Positions 46,777 to 55,199 of a stretch of 64,000 bases of DNA are shown here, one piece after another. The notes below the pieces were generated by a model. The model was not told where the DNA came from. It searched no databases and saw only the letters and a list, made by a program, of their open reading frames with translations. The first letter of the stretch is position 1, and each line of letters opens with the position of its first letter. The translations under genes and the position numbers were made by a program. Origin of the DNA: Tsukamurella sp. 1534 (GTDB taxonomy: Bacteria > Actinomycetota > Actinomycetes > Mycobacteriales > Mycobacteriaceae); the NCBI RefSeq assembly GCF_000312385.1, contig NZ_HE997626.1, positions 1,600,711 through 1,664,710 of the forward strand, in the 5' to 3' direction.

Positions 46777-47719
46777 CAATCACACCTATCCCGGACAGGA
46801 GCGCTTCGTCGCGGCGGCCGACGACGTGGTCGTCGGCGCCGTCGACGCCGTGGACGAGGACGTCCAGCCCGCCGGCTTCTGGAAGTCCGCGTGGAACGAG
46901 CTGCGCAGCAAGAAGTTGTTCTGGGTCTGCGTCGCGCTGCTGACGCTGATCCTGCTCGTCGTGCTCTTCCCCGGCGTCTTCGCCTTCGGCAAGGACCCCC
47001 ATTTCGCATCGCTGGACCGTTCCCTGCTCCCGCCCAGCGGCGAGTTCTGGTTCGGCACCGACCTCCAGGGACACGACATCTACGCCCGCACCATCTACGG
47101 GGCCCGCGCCTCGGTCATCGTGGGCGTGCTCACGACGGTCGCGGTCGTCGTGGTCGGCGGCCTCCTCGGCGCCACCGCCGGCTACTTCGGCGGCTGGCTG
47201 GATTCGCTCATCGCGCGCCTCGCCGACGTGTTCTTCGGCGTCCCGCTCATGCTGGCGGCCGTGGTCGTGATGCAGATGGTCAGCACCCGCACCGTCTTCT
47301 CGGTGGCCGCCGTGCTGGCGATCTTCAGCTGGCCCCAGATCGCCCGCATCGCGCGGTCCGCCGCCATCTCGATCCGCAACGAGGAGTTCATCACCGCCTC
47401 GAAGTCTCTGGGTGCGTCGAGAGTCAGGACGCTCTTCACGCACGTGATCCCGAACTGCCTCGGACCGGTGATCGTGGTCGCGACGGTGGCGCTCGGCATC
47501 TACATCGTCACCGAGGCCACGCTGTCGTACCTCGGCATCGGCCTGCCTTCGAGCGAGGTGTCCTGGGGCTTGGACATCTCCGATGGGCAGCAGCTGCTCC
47601 GCGAGGGCAACGCGATCCTGTTCTATCCCGCCACCGCGCTGGCGATCACCGTGCTCACCTTCATGATGCTCGGCGACGTCCTCAGCGATGCGCTCGATCC
47701 GAAGGCGAGGAAGCGCTGA
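46769..47719 (+). CDS. dppC: peptide ABC transporter permease
   Basis: A 316-residue permease with the family's hydrophilic N-terminal extension before the first helix, FGTDLQGHDIYARTIYGAR, and the EAA loop EEFITASKSLGASRVRTLFT. Partner of DppB. Its stop overlaps the ATG of the ATPase gene (TGATG). Confidence 0.93.
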   Translation: MPDNHTYPGQERFVAAADDVVVGAVDAVDEDVQPAGFWKSAWNELRSKKLFWVCVALLTLILLVVLFPGVFAFGKDPHFASLDRSLLPPSGEFWFGTDLQGHDIYARTIYGARASVIVGVLTTVAVVVVGGLLGATAGYFGGWLDSLIARLADVFFGVPLMLAAVVVMQMVSTRTVFSVAAVLAIFSWPQIARIARSAAISIRNEEFITASKSLGASRVRTLFTHVIPNCLGPVIVVATVALGIYIVTEATLSYLGIGLPSSEVSWGLDISDGQQLLREGNAILFYPATALAITVLTFMMLGDVLSDALDPKARKR

Positions 47720-49461
47720 TGTCCGACGCGAACAAGCACGACGGGAGCAAGGGCGACGGGACGATCCCCGATCCGCTGCTGGAGATCCGCGACCTCGTCG
47801 TGGAGTTCCAGGTGCAGGGCAAGCCCGTCCCCGCGGTCCGCGGGGCGAGCCTGACGGTCTATCCGGGGCAGACGGTGGCCATCGTCGGCGAGTCGGGGTC
47901 CGGCAAGTCGACGACCGCGGCGGCCGTGATGGGCCTGCTGCAGGGAACCGGCACGGTGGCGGGCGGCAGCATCCTGTTCGACGGGCAGGACCTGTCGAAG
48001 GCCTCGGAGAAGGAGTTCCAGAAGATCCGAGGCTCGGGCATCGGCCTGGTGCCGCAGGACCCGAACACGAACCTCAACCCGCTGTGGCGCGTGGGGTACC
48101 AGGTCCGGGAAGCGCTCAAGGCCAACAACGCCGAGCAGGGCGACGCCAAGAAGCGGGCGGTGGAACTGCTCGCCGAGGCGGGGATGCGGGATCCGGACAA
48201 GCGGGTGAACCAGTACCCGCACGAGTTCTCGGGCGGCATGAAGCAGCGCGCGCTCATCGCGATCGGCCTGGCCTGCCGGCCGAAGCTGCTCATCGCCGAC
48301 GAGCCCACGTCGGCGCTCGACGTGACCGTGCAGCGGCAGATCCTGGACCACCTGGAGACGCTCACCGACGATCTGGGCACCGCGGTGCTGCTCATCACTC
48401 ACGACCTGGGGCTCGCCGCCGAGCGGGCCAGCCACCTCGTGGTGATGTACAAGGGTCGCGTCGTGGAATCCGGTCCGGCGCTGGACATCCTGCAGGATCC
48501 GCGGCACGAGTACACCAAGCGGCTGGTCTCGGCGGCGCCGTCGCTGGCGGTCCGCCGGGACGAGGCACCGTCGGTCACCGCAGTCGGCGAGGGCGCGCGC
48601 GAGGAGAAGGCCGAGGCCGCGACCGTCGTGGGTGAGGGACGCGACGACGCCGTCGACGGCCCCGCCGAGGTGGTCGTCGTGTCGCATCTGGTGAAGGACT
48701 TCCCGATCCGGGGTTCACTACCGTTCCAGAGCACGGACTTCCGCGCGGTGAACGATGTGAGTTTCACGATGCAGAGGGGCACCACCACCGCGGTGGTCGG
48801 CGAATCCGGTTCGGGCAAGTCGACGGTCGCGCAGATGGTGCTCGGCCTTCTCGAACCCACCAGTGGCACCGTCGAATTCGACGGGGTCGACGTGTCGACG
48901 CTGTCGGGCGCCGAGGCCAAGACCTTCCGTCGCCGGGTGCAACCGGTGTTCCAGAACCCTTACGGTTCTTTGGATCCCATGTACTCGGTGTACCGGGCGA
49001 TCTCCGAGCCGCTCGTGGTGCACGGCATCGGCGACAAGAACTCGCGGATCGACCGGGCGAAGGAACTGCTCGACATGGTGGCGCTGCCGGTGGACACCCT
49101 GCATCGCTACCCGAACGAGCTCTCGGGCGGGCAGCGGCAGCGCGTCGCGATCGCGCGGGCGCTGGCCCTCAACCCCGAGGTGGTGGTGCTCGACGAGGCG
49201 GTCTCCGCGCTCGACGTGCTGGTGCAGGCCCAGATCCTCACGCTGCTGGAGAACCTCCAGAAGGAGCTGGGGCTCACCTACCTGTTCATCACGCACGATC
49301 TGGCGGTGGTCAAGCAGATCGCGCACCAGACCCTGGTGATGAGCAAGGGTGAGGTGGTCGACGCGGGGCCGACGGATCGGGTGTACGACAACCCGTCGTC
49401 GGACTACACCCGCAGCCTGATCGACGCGATCCCCGGCGGATCGATCGAACTGGCGCGCTGA
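47719..49461 (+). CDS. dppD: peptide ABC transporter ATPase, two nucleotide-binding domains fused
   Basis: A 580-residue protein carrying two complete ATPase domains, replacing separate DppD and DppF, as in mycobacteria. Domain 1 has GESGSGKSTTAAAVMG, FSGGMKQRALIAIGL and LLIADEPTSALD; domain 2 has GESGSGKSTVAQMVLG, LSGGQRQRVAIARAL and VVLDEAVSALD. The second Walker B ends EAVSALD rather than EPTSALD. An acidic linker (about 285-320) joins them. Confidence 0.94.
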   Translation: MSDANKHDGSKGDGTIPDPLLEIRDLVVEFQVQGKPVPAVRGASLTVYPGQTVAIVGESGSGKSTTAAAVMGLLQGTGTVAGGSILFDGQDLSKASEKEFQKIRGSGIGLVPQDPNTNLNPLWRVGYQVREALKANNAEQGDAKKRAVELLAEAGMRDPDKRVNQYPHEFSGGMKQRALIAIGLACRPKLLIADEPTSALDVTVQRQILDHLETLTDDLGTAVLLITHDLGLAAERASHLVVMYKGRVVESGPALDILQDPRHEYTKRLVSAAPSLAVRRDEAPSVTAVGEGAREEKAEAATVVGEGRDDAVDGPAEVVVVSHLVKDFPIRGSLPFQSTDFRAVNDVSFTMQRGTTTAVVGESGSGKSTVAQMVLGLLEPTSGTVEFDGVDVSTLSGAEAKTFRRRVQPVFQNPYGSLDPMYSVYRAISEPLVVHGIGDKNSRIDRAKELLDMVALPVDTLHRYPNELSGGQRQRVAIARALALNPEVVVLDEAVSALDVLVQAQILTLLENLQKELGLTYLFITHDLAVVKQIAHQTLVMSKGEVVDAGPTDRVYDNPSSDYTRSLIDAIPGGSIELAR

Positions 49462-49504
49462 CGCGCGGGAGGCGGCGCCGACGGGCGGGTTAGGCTGGGT
49501 GATC

Positions 49505-50242
49505 GTGACCGACCCGCTGAGCCCGCTCGTCGCCGTCCCCGCCGTCGCGGAGGCGGCGGACGCCGCCCGCGACGCCCTCGCGCAGGTGCACCGGCACCCC
49601 GCGAACCGCCGGGAATGGCGGGGTACCGCCACCGAATCCTCCCTGCGCGGAGCCCGCGCGTCCGCCGCGCTCGACGGTGGCGCCGTCGAGCTCAGCCGGG
49701 ACCAGCTCGTCACCGACCCGGTGCTGGCCGGCGCGATGCGCGTGTATCAGGCGATCGACGGGGATTCGCTCGACGCGACCGTCGCCGTGTGGCGACGGGC
49801 GCCGCTGCAGGTGCTTGCGCGGTTGCACACGCTGGCCGCGGCCGATCTGGTGGACGGGGACGACGAGCGTCTCGGCCGGCCCCGGTCCGGCGCGGGGGAG
49901 CGGCTGGGTCTGCTCGCGGACCTGGTCACAGGTGGCACGAAGGCTCCCGCGCCGGTTCTCGCGGCGGTCGTCCACGGCGAGCTGCTCTCGCTCAAGCCCT
50001 TCGAGGTGTCCGACGGGGTCGTGGCGCGCGCCGCGTCGCGGCTGGTGACCGTGGCCTCGGGCCTCGATCCGCACGCGCTGGGGATCCCCGAGACCACGTG
50101 GCTGAAGTTCGCCCCGAGCTACGCCGAGGCCGCGGACGCCTTCGGTATGGGATCCACGGACGGCGTGGTCGCGTGGGTCGTGCTGTGCTGCCAGGCCCTG
50201 GAGGCCGGAGCGCGGGAATCCCTGGCCCTCGCCGACCGGTGA
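49505..50242 (+). CDS. Rv3662c-like conserved actinobacterial protein
   Basis: About 245 residues, in the Rv3662c position. The region WRGTATESSLRGARASAALDG recalls the N-terminal helix of Fic-type proteins, but no HPFxxGNGR motif is visible, so enzymatic activity is uncertain. A -10 box TAGGCT (49491-49496) points to a leaderless start at the GTG at 49505; a GTG at 49499 is the alternative. Confidence 0.75.
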   Translation: MTDPLSPLVAVPAVAEAADAARDALAQVHRHPANRREWRGTATESSLRGARASAALDGGAVELSRDQLVTDPVLAGAMRVYQAIDGDSLDATVAVWRRAPLQVLARLHTLAAADLVDGDDERLGRPRSGAGERLGLLADLVTGGTKAPAPVLAAVVHGELLSLKPFEVSDGVVARAASRLVTVASGLDPHALGIPETTWLKFAPSYAEAADAFGMGSTDGVVAWVVLCCQALEAGARESLALADR

Positions 50243-50302
50243 ACCGCACCGCGGTGCCCGGCGGAAGGACCCCGGACATGCGCAACGGCGATCCGGCCTG
50301 AG

Positions 50303-50608
50303 CTGAGGCATGTGCACCGCATGGTGCTGGTCCTCAGAACGGGTCCGAATCGCCGTTCGCTAGCACGGATCCCGGTTACCAAGCGTGCTTGGGTGGGCTG
50401 TGTGGACGGCCTCGGCGTTCACCTGCGGGAGGGTTCACTGTCCGCGAACCTGTGCTGACCACTGATTTCCCCGGTGACGCAGGCCCACAGCGCTTTCTGC
50501 CAATGCGGCGCGCTCCGCGTGGGTGCCTGGTGTCCGCGCTGGGAGCCTTGACGCTCAGGAACCCTCGACCTTCTCTTCCGGTGGGGGTTTGGCTTTGCGC
50601 CGCTCCGT
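50303..50608 (-). ncRNA. candidate Ms1/MTS2823-type RNA polymerase-binding small RNA
   Basis: In mycobacteria the abundant stationary-phase RNA Ms1 (MTS2823) is encoded between the homologues of these two flanking genes (Rv3661 and Rv3662c). Here the 445-bp gap between their convergent stops has no credible protein gene but does hold a promoter reading on the minus strand. A hairpin CTGAGG/CCTCAG with an inner GCACC/GGTGC stem (50303-50337) could form the 3' end about 300 bases downstream, close to the known ~300-base RNA. Sequence conservation itself could not be checked. Ends are approximate and the strand follows the promoter. Confidence 0.5.
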
Positions 50609-50614
50609 GATTCC

Positions 50615-50643
50615 TTTGTACCTTGTGACGGCGGTCACAGCAA
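50615..50643 (-). promoter_or_regulatory. promoter with a perfect CRP site in the convergent intergenic region
   Basis: Read on the minus strand: TTGCTG (50643-50638), a 17-base spacer, and TACAAA (50620-50615). The spacer contains TGTGA-N6-TCACA (50639-50624), an exact match to the CRP consensus, three bases from the -10 box. No protein gene starts downstream on that strand, which is why an RNA gene is proposed. Confidence 0.6.
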
Positions 50644-50687
50644 GGGGTAGCGCGGGAAATTTCGGTAACGGTTCCGCGGTCCGCTTG

Positions 50688-51509
50688 TTACGCCCGCTTA
50701 CGCTGCAACGCAACGTAAGTGACGACGCCGGCGCCGGCCGCGAGGGCGACCAGACCGGCGGACGCGAGCAGCGAGTTCCGCGACGGCGTGGGGATCCGGT
50801 CCCGCAGGGGCTCGGGATTCGAGAAGGAGACCACGGGCCAGCCGCGCTCCGACGCCTCCTTGCGCAGGCCGCGGTCCGGGTTCACCGCCGTGGGGTGGCC
50901 GACCGCGGCGAGCATCGGCACGTCGGTGATCGAATCGGAGTACGCGAAGCACTGATCGAGGTCGTAGCCGTTCTGCTCGGCGATCTTCTCCATCGCCGTG
51001 ACCTTGTTCTCGCCGTAGCAGTAGAACTCGATCTCGCCGTTGTAGGTGCCGTCCTCGACCGCCATCACGGTGGCCACGGAGTGGTCGGCGCCCAGCAGTT
51101 CCGCGATGGGCCGCACCATCTCCTCGCCGGACGCGGACACCACGACCACGTCGTGGCCGCGGGCGTGGTGGCCGGCGATGAGCTCGGCGGCCTCGGCGAA
51201 GACCAGCGGGTTGACCACGTCGTGCAGGGTCTCCCGCACGATCGAGCGGACCTGCTCCACGTTCCAGCCCTTCGCCATCTGCGTGAGGTTCTCGCGCATG
51301 CGTTCCATCTGGTCGTGGTCCGCGGCGGTCAGCATCATGAGGAACTGCGCGTAGCTCGACTTGAGCACGGCGCGACGGTTGAGCAGGCCCTCGTCGAAGA
51401 AGGGGCGGGAGAATGCCAGCGCGGAGGACTTCGCGATGACGGTCTTGTCCAGGTCGAAGAAGGCGGCGACCCGCCGCGCGGGGGCCTCGTCGGGCGCGGT
51501 TGAGCTCAC
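50688..51509 (-). CDS. HAD-IB family phosphatase (Rv3661-like), membrane-anchored
   Basis: A 273-residue HAD-superfamily protein of the SerB-like IB subgroup. Motif I is FFDLDKTVIAKSSALAFSRP, motif II VVSASGEEMVRP, and motif III YSDSITDVPMLAAVGHPTAV. Unlike soluble phosphatases it ends in a transmembrane helix (about residues 248-268) and a basic tail. Relatives act on phosphoserine or lipid phosphates; the substrate is not clear. The GTG at 51509 is seven bases from a TAGGCT -10 box, so leaderless. Confidence 0.87.
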   Translation of the reverse strand: MSSTAPDEAPARRVAAFFDLDKTVIAKSSALAFSRPFFDEGLLNRRAVLKSSYAQFLMMLTAADHDQMERMRENLTQMAKGWNVEQVRSIVRETLHDVVNPLVFAEAAELIAGHHARGHDVVVVSASGEEMVRPIAELLGADHSVATVMAVEDGTYNGEIEFYCYGENKVTAMEKIAEQNGYDLDQCFAYSDSITDVPMLAAVGHPTAVNPDRGLRKEASERGWPVVSFSNPEPLRDRIPTPSRNSLLASAGLVALAAGAGVVTYVALQRKRA

Positions 51510-51563
51510 GCGCCTCAGCCTACCGCCGGATCGTCTTTTCACACCCCGCAAGAGGCGAGCCCG

Positions 51564-51605
51564 GATTCATCCACAACTTTTTGCGATCCGGTCGATTCAT
51601 CCACA
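51564..51605 (+). repeat. pair of direct repeats resembling DnaA boxes before ssd
   Basis: GATTCATCCACA occurs at 51564-51575 and again at 51594-51605, exactly 30 bp apart (about three helical turns), in the 148-bp gap between the divergent HAD and ssd genes. The core TCATCCACA differs at one position from the DnaA box TTATCCACA. A paired binding site for DnaA or another regulator is plausible. Confidence 0.45.
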
Positions 51606-51657
51606 GGCGGGCGTCTCCCGGGGAGGCGGCGGCGGGCGTGCGGGTGATGCTCGGTGC

Positions 51658-52725
51658 ATGCGGGGGATGGAGATCGGGATGGCGGTGGCGGATCCGGCGC
51701 TGGCGGACGACGTGCGGCGCGCCGCCGCGGCCGCGGCGCGAGCGGTGACGGAGATCGACAGGGGCCGGCCCAGGTCGGCGTGGGCGTCGGCCACCGGACT
51801 GGTACTCGACCTGGAGGCCGCCTCGACCATGGCGGAAGCGGCCCGCGCGGGTGGCCTGCCCCGCCGCGACGGCGTTGCGATCGTCGCGGCGGAGGCCTCG
51901 GTGGCCGAGCTGTCCGCGGCGGTCGACGTGGGCGCGGCGCAGGTCTTCGCGCTGCCCGGGCAGGTGCGCGAGCTGGCCCGGTTCCTCGCGGCCCGAGAGC
52001 CGGACGACGGTGCGCGCTCCCGCGTGGTCGCCGTACTCGGCGGTCACGGGGGCGCGGGCGCGTCGGTGCTCGCCGGCGCGATCGCGGTCGCGGCCCCGGG
52101 GCGGGGCGTCACGGCGCTGGCGGTCGATGCGGACCCGTGGGGCGGCGGCCTCGACCTCCTGCTCGGCTGCGCGGACCTGCCGGGACTCCGGTGGGGCGAT
52201 CTCGCGTTGCGAGGCGGGCACGTCCCGTCGGACGCTCTGGTCGCGGCTCTGCCCGGCAGGGCGGACGCCGTCGCCGTGCTGTCCGTGGGCGGCGGGCCGG
52301 CGCCCGAGATCCCCGCCGAGGCGCTGCTCGCGGTGCTGGACGCGGGCAGGCGGAGTGTGGGAGTCACCGTCGTCGATCTACCCCGGCGCGCCGACGCCGC
52401 GACCGTCGCCTGCCTCGAGGTGGCCGACGTCGTGCTGGTCGTCGTCGCCGCCACGGTGCGCGGTTGCGCCGCGGCCCGGTCCGTCGTCGACGGGGTCGCG
52501 CGCCGGGCCCGGTCCGCGCGGCTCGTGGTGCGCGGCCCCGCGCCGGGTGGCCTCTCGGCCCGCGACGTGGAGCGCGCCGTCGGCCTTCCCCTCCTGGCCT
52601 CGATGCGCCCGCAGGCGGGCCTGGACGCGCAGCTCGACGGCGGCGGACTGCGGCTGCGCAAGGGCTCGCCGCTCGCCGTGGCCGCGGGCCGGGTGCTCGA
52701 CGGTGTCCGCCGGAGCGCGGCGTGA
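51658..52725 (+). CDS. ssd: septum-site-determining-like protein Ssd (MinD/CpaE-like)
   Basis: A 355-residue protein in the Rv3660c position. It has an N-terminal receiver-like part and a MinD/CpaE-type ATPase domain. The P-loop reads GGHGGAGASVLAGAI, lacking both the signature and the Walker lysines of active MinD proteins. In M. tuberculosis Ssd affects septum formation, and CpaE-like proteins localise Tad pili. It overlaps tadA (GTGA). The ATG at 51658 is six bases from GATGCT, probably leaderless. Confidence 0.85.
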   Translation: MRGMEIGMAVADPALADDVRRAAAAAARAVTEIDRGRPRSAWASATGLVLDLEAASTMAEAARAGGLPRRDGVAIVAAEASVAELSAAVDVGAAQVFALPGQVRELARFLAAREPDDGARSRVVAVLGGHGGAGASVLAGAIAVAAPGRGVTALAVDADPWGGGLDLLLGCADLPGLRWGDLALRGGHVPSDALVAALPGRADAVAVLSVGGGPAPEIPAEALLAVLDAGRRSVGVTVVDLPRRADAATVACLEVADVVLVVVAATVRGCAAARSVVDGVARRARSARLVVRGPAPGGLSARDVERAVGLPLLASMRPQAGLDAQLDGGGLRLRKGSPLAVAAGRVLDGVRRSAA

Positions 52726-53730
52726 CCCGGGCGGGCGCCGGGGGCGGCGATCTCCTGGCCAGGGTCCGTGAGCGGCTCGCCCACACGGCGACGGTCCTCA
52801 CGCCGGACGTGATGGCGTCGGCCCTGCGGGCGGAGTGCGGCGGCGTCCTCGGCGACACCGAGCTGCTGGACGGCCTCGCCTACCTCGAGACCGAACTCGT
52901 GGGGGCGGGCCGCCTCGAACCGCTGCTCGCCGATCCCCGCGTGGCGGACGTGCTGGTCGCGGGGCCCGACCGGGTGTGGGTGGACCGCGGAGAGGGGCTC
53001 GTCCGCACCGACGTGCGGTTCGAGGACGACGACGCGGTGCGCCGCCTCGCCGCCCGGCTGGCGCTCGGCGCGGGCCGTCGCCTCGACGACGCGCAGCCCT
53101 GGGTGGACGGGCACCTCCCTCCGGTCCCGGGCGGCCGGGCCGGGAGCGGCATCCGGCTGCACGCGGTACTGCCTCCGCTGGCCCACGGCGGCACCTGCAT
53201 CTCGCTGCGCGTGCTGCGTCCCGCGACGCAGAGCCTGGACGCCCTCATCGCGTCCGGCGCGGTGCCGGCGGAGGTCGCGGACCTGGTGCGGAGCGTCGTC
53301 GCGGCGCGGCTGGCGTTCCTCGTGGTGGGCGGGACCGGCAGCGGGAAGACGACGCTGCTCAACGGCCTGCTCGGCGCGGTCGCGCCCGGCGAGCGGGTGC
53401 TGTGCGTCGAGGACGCCCATGAGCTCGCCCCCGTGCACCCGCACGTGGTGTCGCTGATCGCGCGCGGCGCGAACGTCGAGGGCGTCGGCGCGGTGACGGT
53501 GCGCGATCTGGTGCGGCAGTCGCTGCGGATGCGGCCGGACCGGATCGTCGTCGGCGAGGTCCGCGGGGCGGAGGTGGTCGACCTGCTCACCGCGTTGAAC
53601 ACCGGCCACGACGGCGGAGCCGGCACGGTGCACGCGAATTCGCCACGTGAGGTGCCCGCGCGGCTGGAGGCCCTCGCGGCCCTCGGCGGGCTGGGGCGGG
53701 ACGCGCTGCATGCGCAGCTCGCGGCGGCGT
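52722..53730 (+). pseudogene. tadA: TadA-type secretion ATPase, 3' end lost at island insertion
   Basis: A VirB11/TadA-family ATPase driving Tad/Flp pilus assembly, the Rv3659c counterpart. Visible: RVADVLVAGPDRVWVDRGEG, Walker A GGTGSGKTTLLNGLLG near residue 205, the Walker B/His-box region VRQSLRMRPDRIVVGEVRG, and GHDGGAGTVHANSPREVPAR. Family homology continues through ALHAQLAAA, about residue 336. It then ends abruptly: the frame continues into island DNA with a foreign tail. The final ~40 residues of the enzyme and the rest of the tad operon are missing from this side. Confidence 0.87.
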
Positions 53731-53732
53731 TC

Positions 53733-53828
53733 TTATCTGTAGCTACTTGGTGGCTGTCTCACTCTGTAGCGGACGGTGTTCTGTGGTGGAGCAGTGTTCG
53801 TGTGCGTCAGTGTTATCTGAGCTGTAGC
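53733..53828. repeat. short repeats at the island's left end
   Basis: CTGTAGC occurs at 53737-53743, 53764-53770 and 53822-53828; TTATCTG at 53733-53739 and 53813-53819. Clusters of short repeats just inside an element end are often recombinase or transposase arm-binding sites. That reading is inference. Confidence 0.5.
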
Positions 53829-53848
53829 GAACGTTGGTTGGAGGGCGG

Positions 53849-54064
53849 TCAGTCGTTGCTGAGCTGTTCTTCCCAGTGGTTCCAGTCGTCTCCGTCGGGG
53901 TGGCTCTCGCCGCGGGCTGTGCGGTGGCGTGCGCGTTCCTGAGCGAACCAGGCTTCGACCCAGGGCGGCAGCACGGTGACTCCGTCGTAGAAGTCGTCCC
54001 GGATGTCGCTCTCGGTGGTGCCGTCGGGTAAGTCGCGATCGGTGCTCACTCCTATTGGACGCAT
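53849..54064 (-). CDS. hypothetical small acidic protein
   Basis: A 71-residue hydrophilic protein (RPIGVSTDRDLPDGTTESDI near the start, GDDWNHWEEQLSND at the end). No family recognised. A GTG five codons in is an alternative start. It is the first gene inside the island and is divergent from the next. Confidence 0.45.
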   Translation of the reverse strand: MRPIGVSTDRDLPDGTTESDIRDDFYDGVTVLPPWVEAWFAQERARHRTARGESHPDGDDWNHWEEQLSND

Positions 54065-54090
54065 CGGCTCGGCGATCGGTTCCCTTGTCT

Positions 54091-54135
54091 TCTCCTCGGC
54101 CCCGGTCTCCTCGGCCCCGGTCTCCTCGGCCCCGG
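54091..54135. repeat. three perfect 15-bp tandem repeats
   Basis: TCTCCTCGGCCCCGG repeated three times without change, in the gap between the small acidic gene and the coiled-coil gene. Being a multiple of three it can change length without frame loss, but it lies upstream of the start I favour. Confidence 0.85.
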
Positions 54136-54189
54136 TCGGAGCCGTCGAGTTTCGAGTGGTTGCGCTGCGGCGTGTCCGAACGTCAGGAT

Positions 54190-54229
54190 CGTTACCCCCT
54201 CTGCAAGATAGACAGCAAGTTTGGTAACG
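54190..54229 (+). promoter_or_regulatory. inverted repeat before the coiled-coil protein gene
   Basis: CGTTACC (54190-54196) and GGTAACG (54223-54229) form a perfect seven-base dyad with 26 bases between, ending 17 bases before the ATG at 54247. It could be an operator, perhaps for the XRE-domain protein encoded downstream. Confidence 0.4.
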
Positions 54230-54246
54230 ACTTCTGGGGAGGCGTC

Positions 54247-55062
54247 ATGGTGCGAATCGAGGGACTGCGTCCGAGGGCGCCGCGAACGCAAGCGCTGCGA
54301 ATGCTGCGGCCGCACATGGTGCCGATCGCCGCGATCGCGCTCGCTGCGGATGAGGCGTGCACGCAGCTGTGCGAGGCGCTGTACCTGGATCCGGCGTCGC
54401 GCCGCCGGTACGACTCGAAGTCGCGGGGCCTGCTAACCGCGATGGTGTGGTCGGAGGGGCTGCGCGAATGGACCAACGAGGTGAACCCGCCGCACGTGCG
54501 GCTGCACGAGCCACACAACTGGACCGAGCTGATCGTGCACGGCAACCTGCACGTGAAGGTGGAGCGGGACACTCCCTGGAGGCAGGTATCGCAGAGCGAA
54601 CGCCAGCGCCTGCGCAAGCAGCAGTGCCAGGACTACACGCTGCCGTTCGACGTGGTCAGCACCGCCGAGTTCGCGGTGACCAACGTCGACCTCTCCGGAA
54701 CGCTCAACGACGCGAACCGGATCACCGGGGTGCAGGCCCGCACCCGCCTCGGCGAGCGGTACCTGTGGGCGCCGCATGAGGTGGATATGGACGCGGCGCG
54801 GCGCATGCTGGTCTCCTGGCGTCGGCGCCGGGTGCCGTGGTTGATGACGTCCGATCGCGCGTTGGTGCTGGCTACGACGGACGCCACCCGTGAGGAAGCG
54901 GCTCGGCTGCGTGCCGAGAACGAGGATTTGCGGGATCGGCTCTTCCGCGCTGAAGCCGACATCGCCGTCCTGACTCGCCGCGCCGGCCTGGCCGCGGAGC
55001 GCAGCCGCTTCGATATCCCCACCAACCCGAACGCCGCCGAGGGCACCGCAGCAGACGATTAG
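54247..55062 (+). CDS. hypothetical island protein with C-terminal coiled coil
   Basis: A 271-residue protein I do not recognise. The middle region (HEPHNWTELIVHGNLHVKVE) is well structured. The last ~60 residues form a clear coiled coil (ATREEAARLRAENEDLRDRL, then FRAEADIAVLTRRAG) before a disordered tail. GGGGAGG lies eight bases before the ATG. It precedes the ImmA/IrrE-type gene in the same direction and may work with it, but nothing in the sequence gives a function. Confidence 0.6.
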   Translation: MVRIEGLRPRAPRTQALRMLRPHMVPIAAIALAADEACTQLCEALYLDPASRRRYDSKSRGLLTAMVWSEGLREWTNEVNPPHVRLHEPHNWTELIVHGNLHVKVERDTPWRQVSQSERQRLRKQQCQDYTLPFDVVSTAEFAVTNVDLSGTLNDANRITGVQARTRLGERYLWAPHEVDMDAARRMLVSWRRRRVPWLMTSDRALVLATTDATREEAARLRAENEDLRDRLFRAEADIAVLTRRAGLAAERSRFDIPTNPNAAEGTAADD

Positions 55063-55199
55063 CGTCAGGCGCATCTGCGGGGCCGATCCCTCGGTGGGGC
55101 TGGTGTGACGGCAGAGATTACCGGTGTGCGGGGAATCATTGCGTGGTGTTCGGCACGTCAGCGTGATCCGTGTGGGTGGGAAGGTCTACGATTCTGGCT

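Noticed and set aside
54091-54135. Three 15-bp repeats as a CRISPR array
   Set aside because: Units are directly adjacent with no spacers and there are no cas genes.
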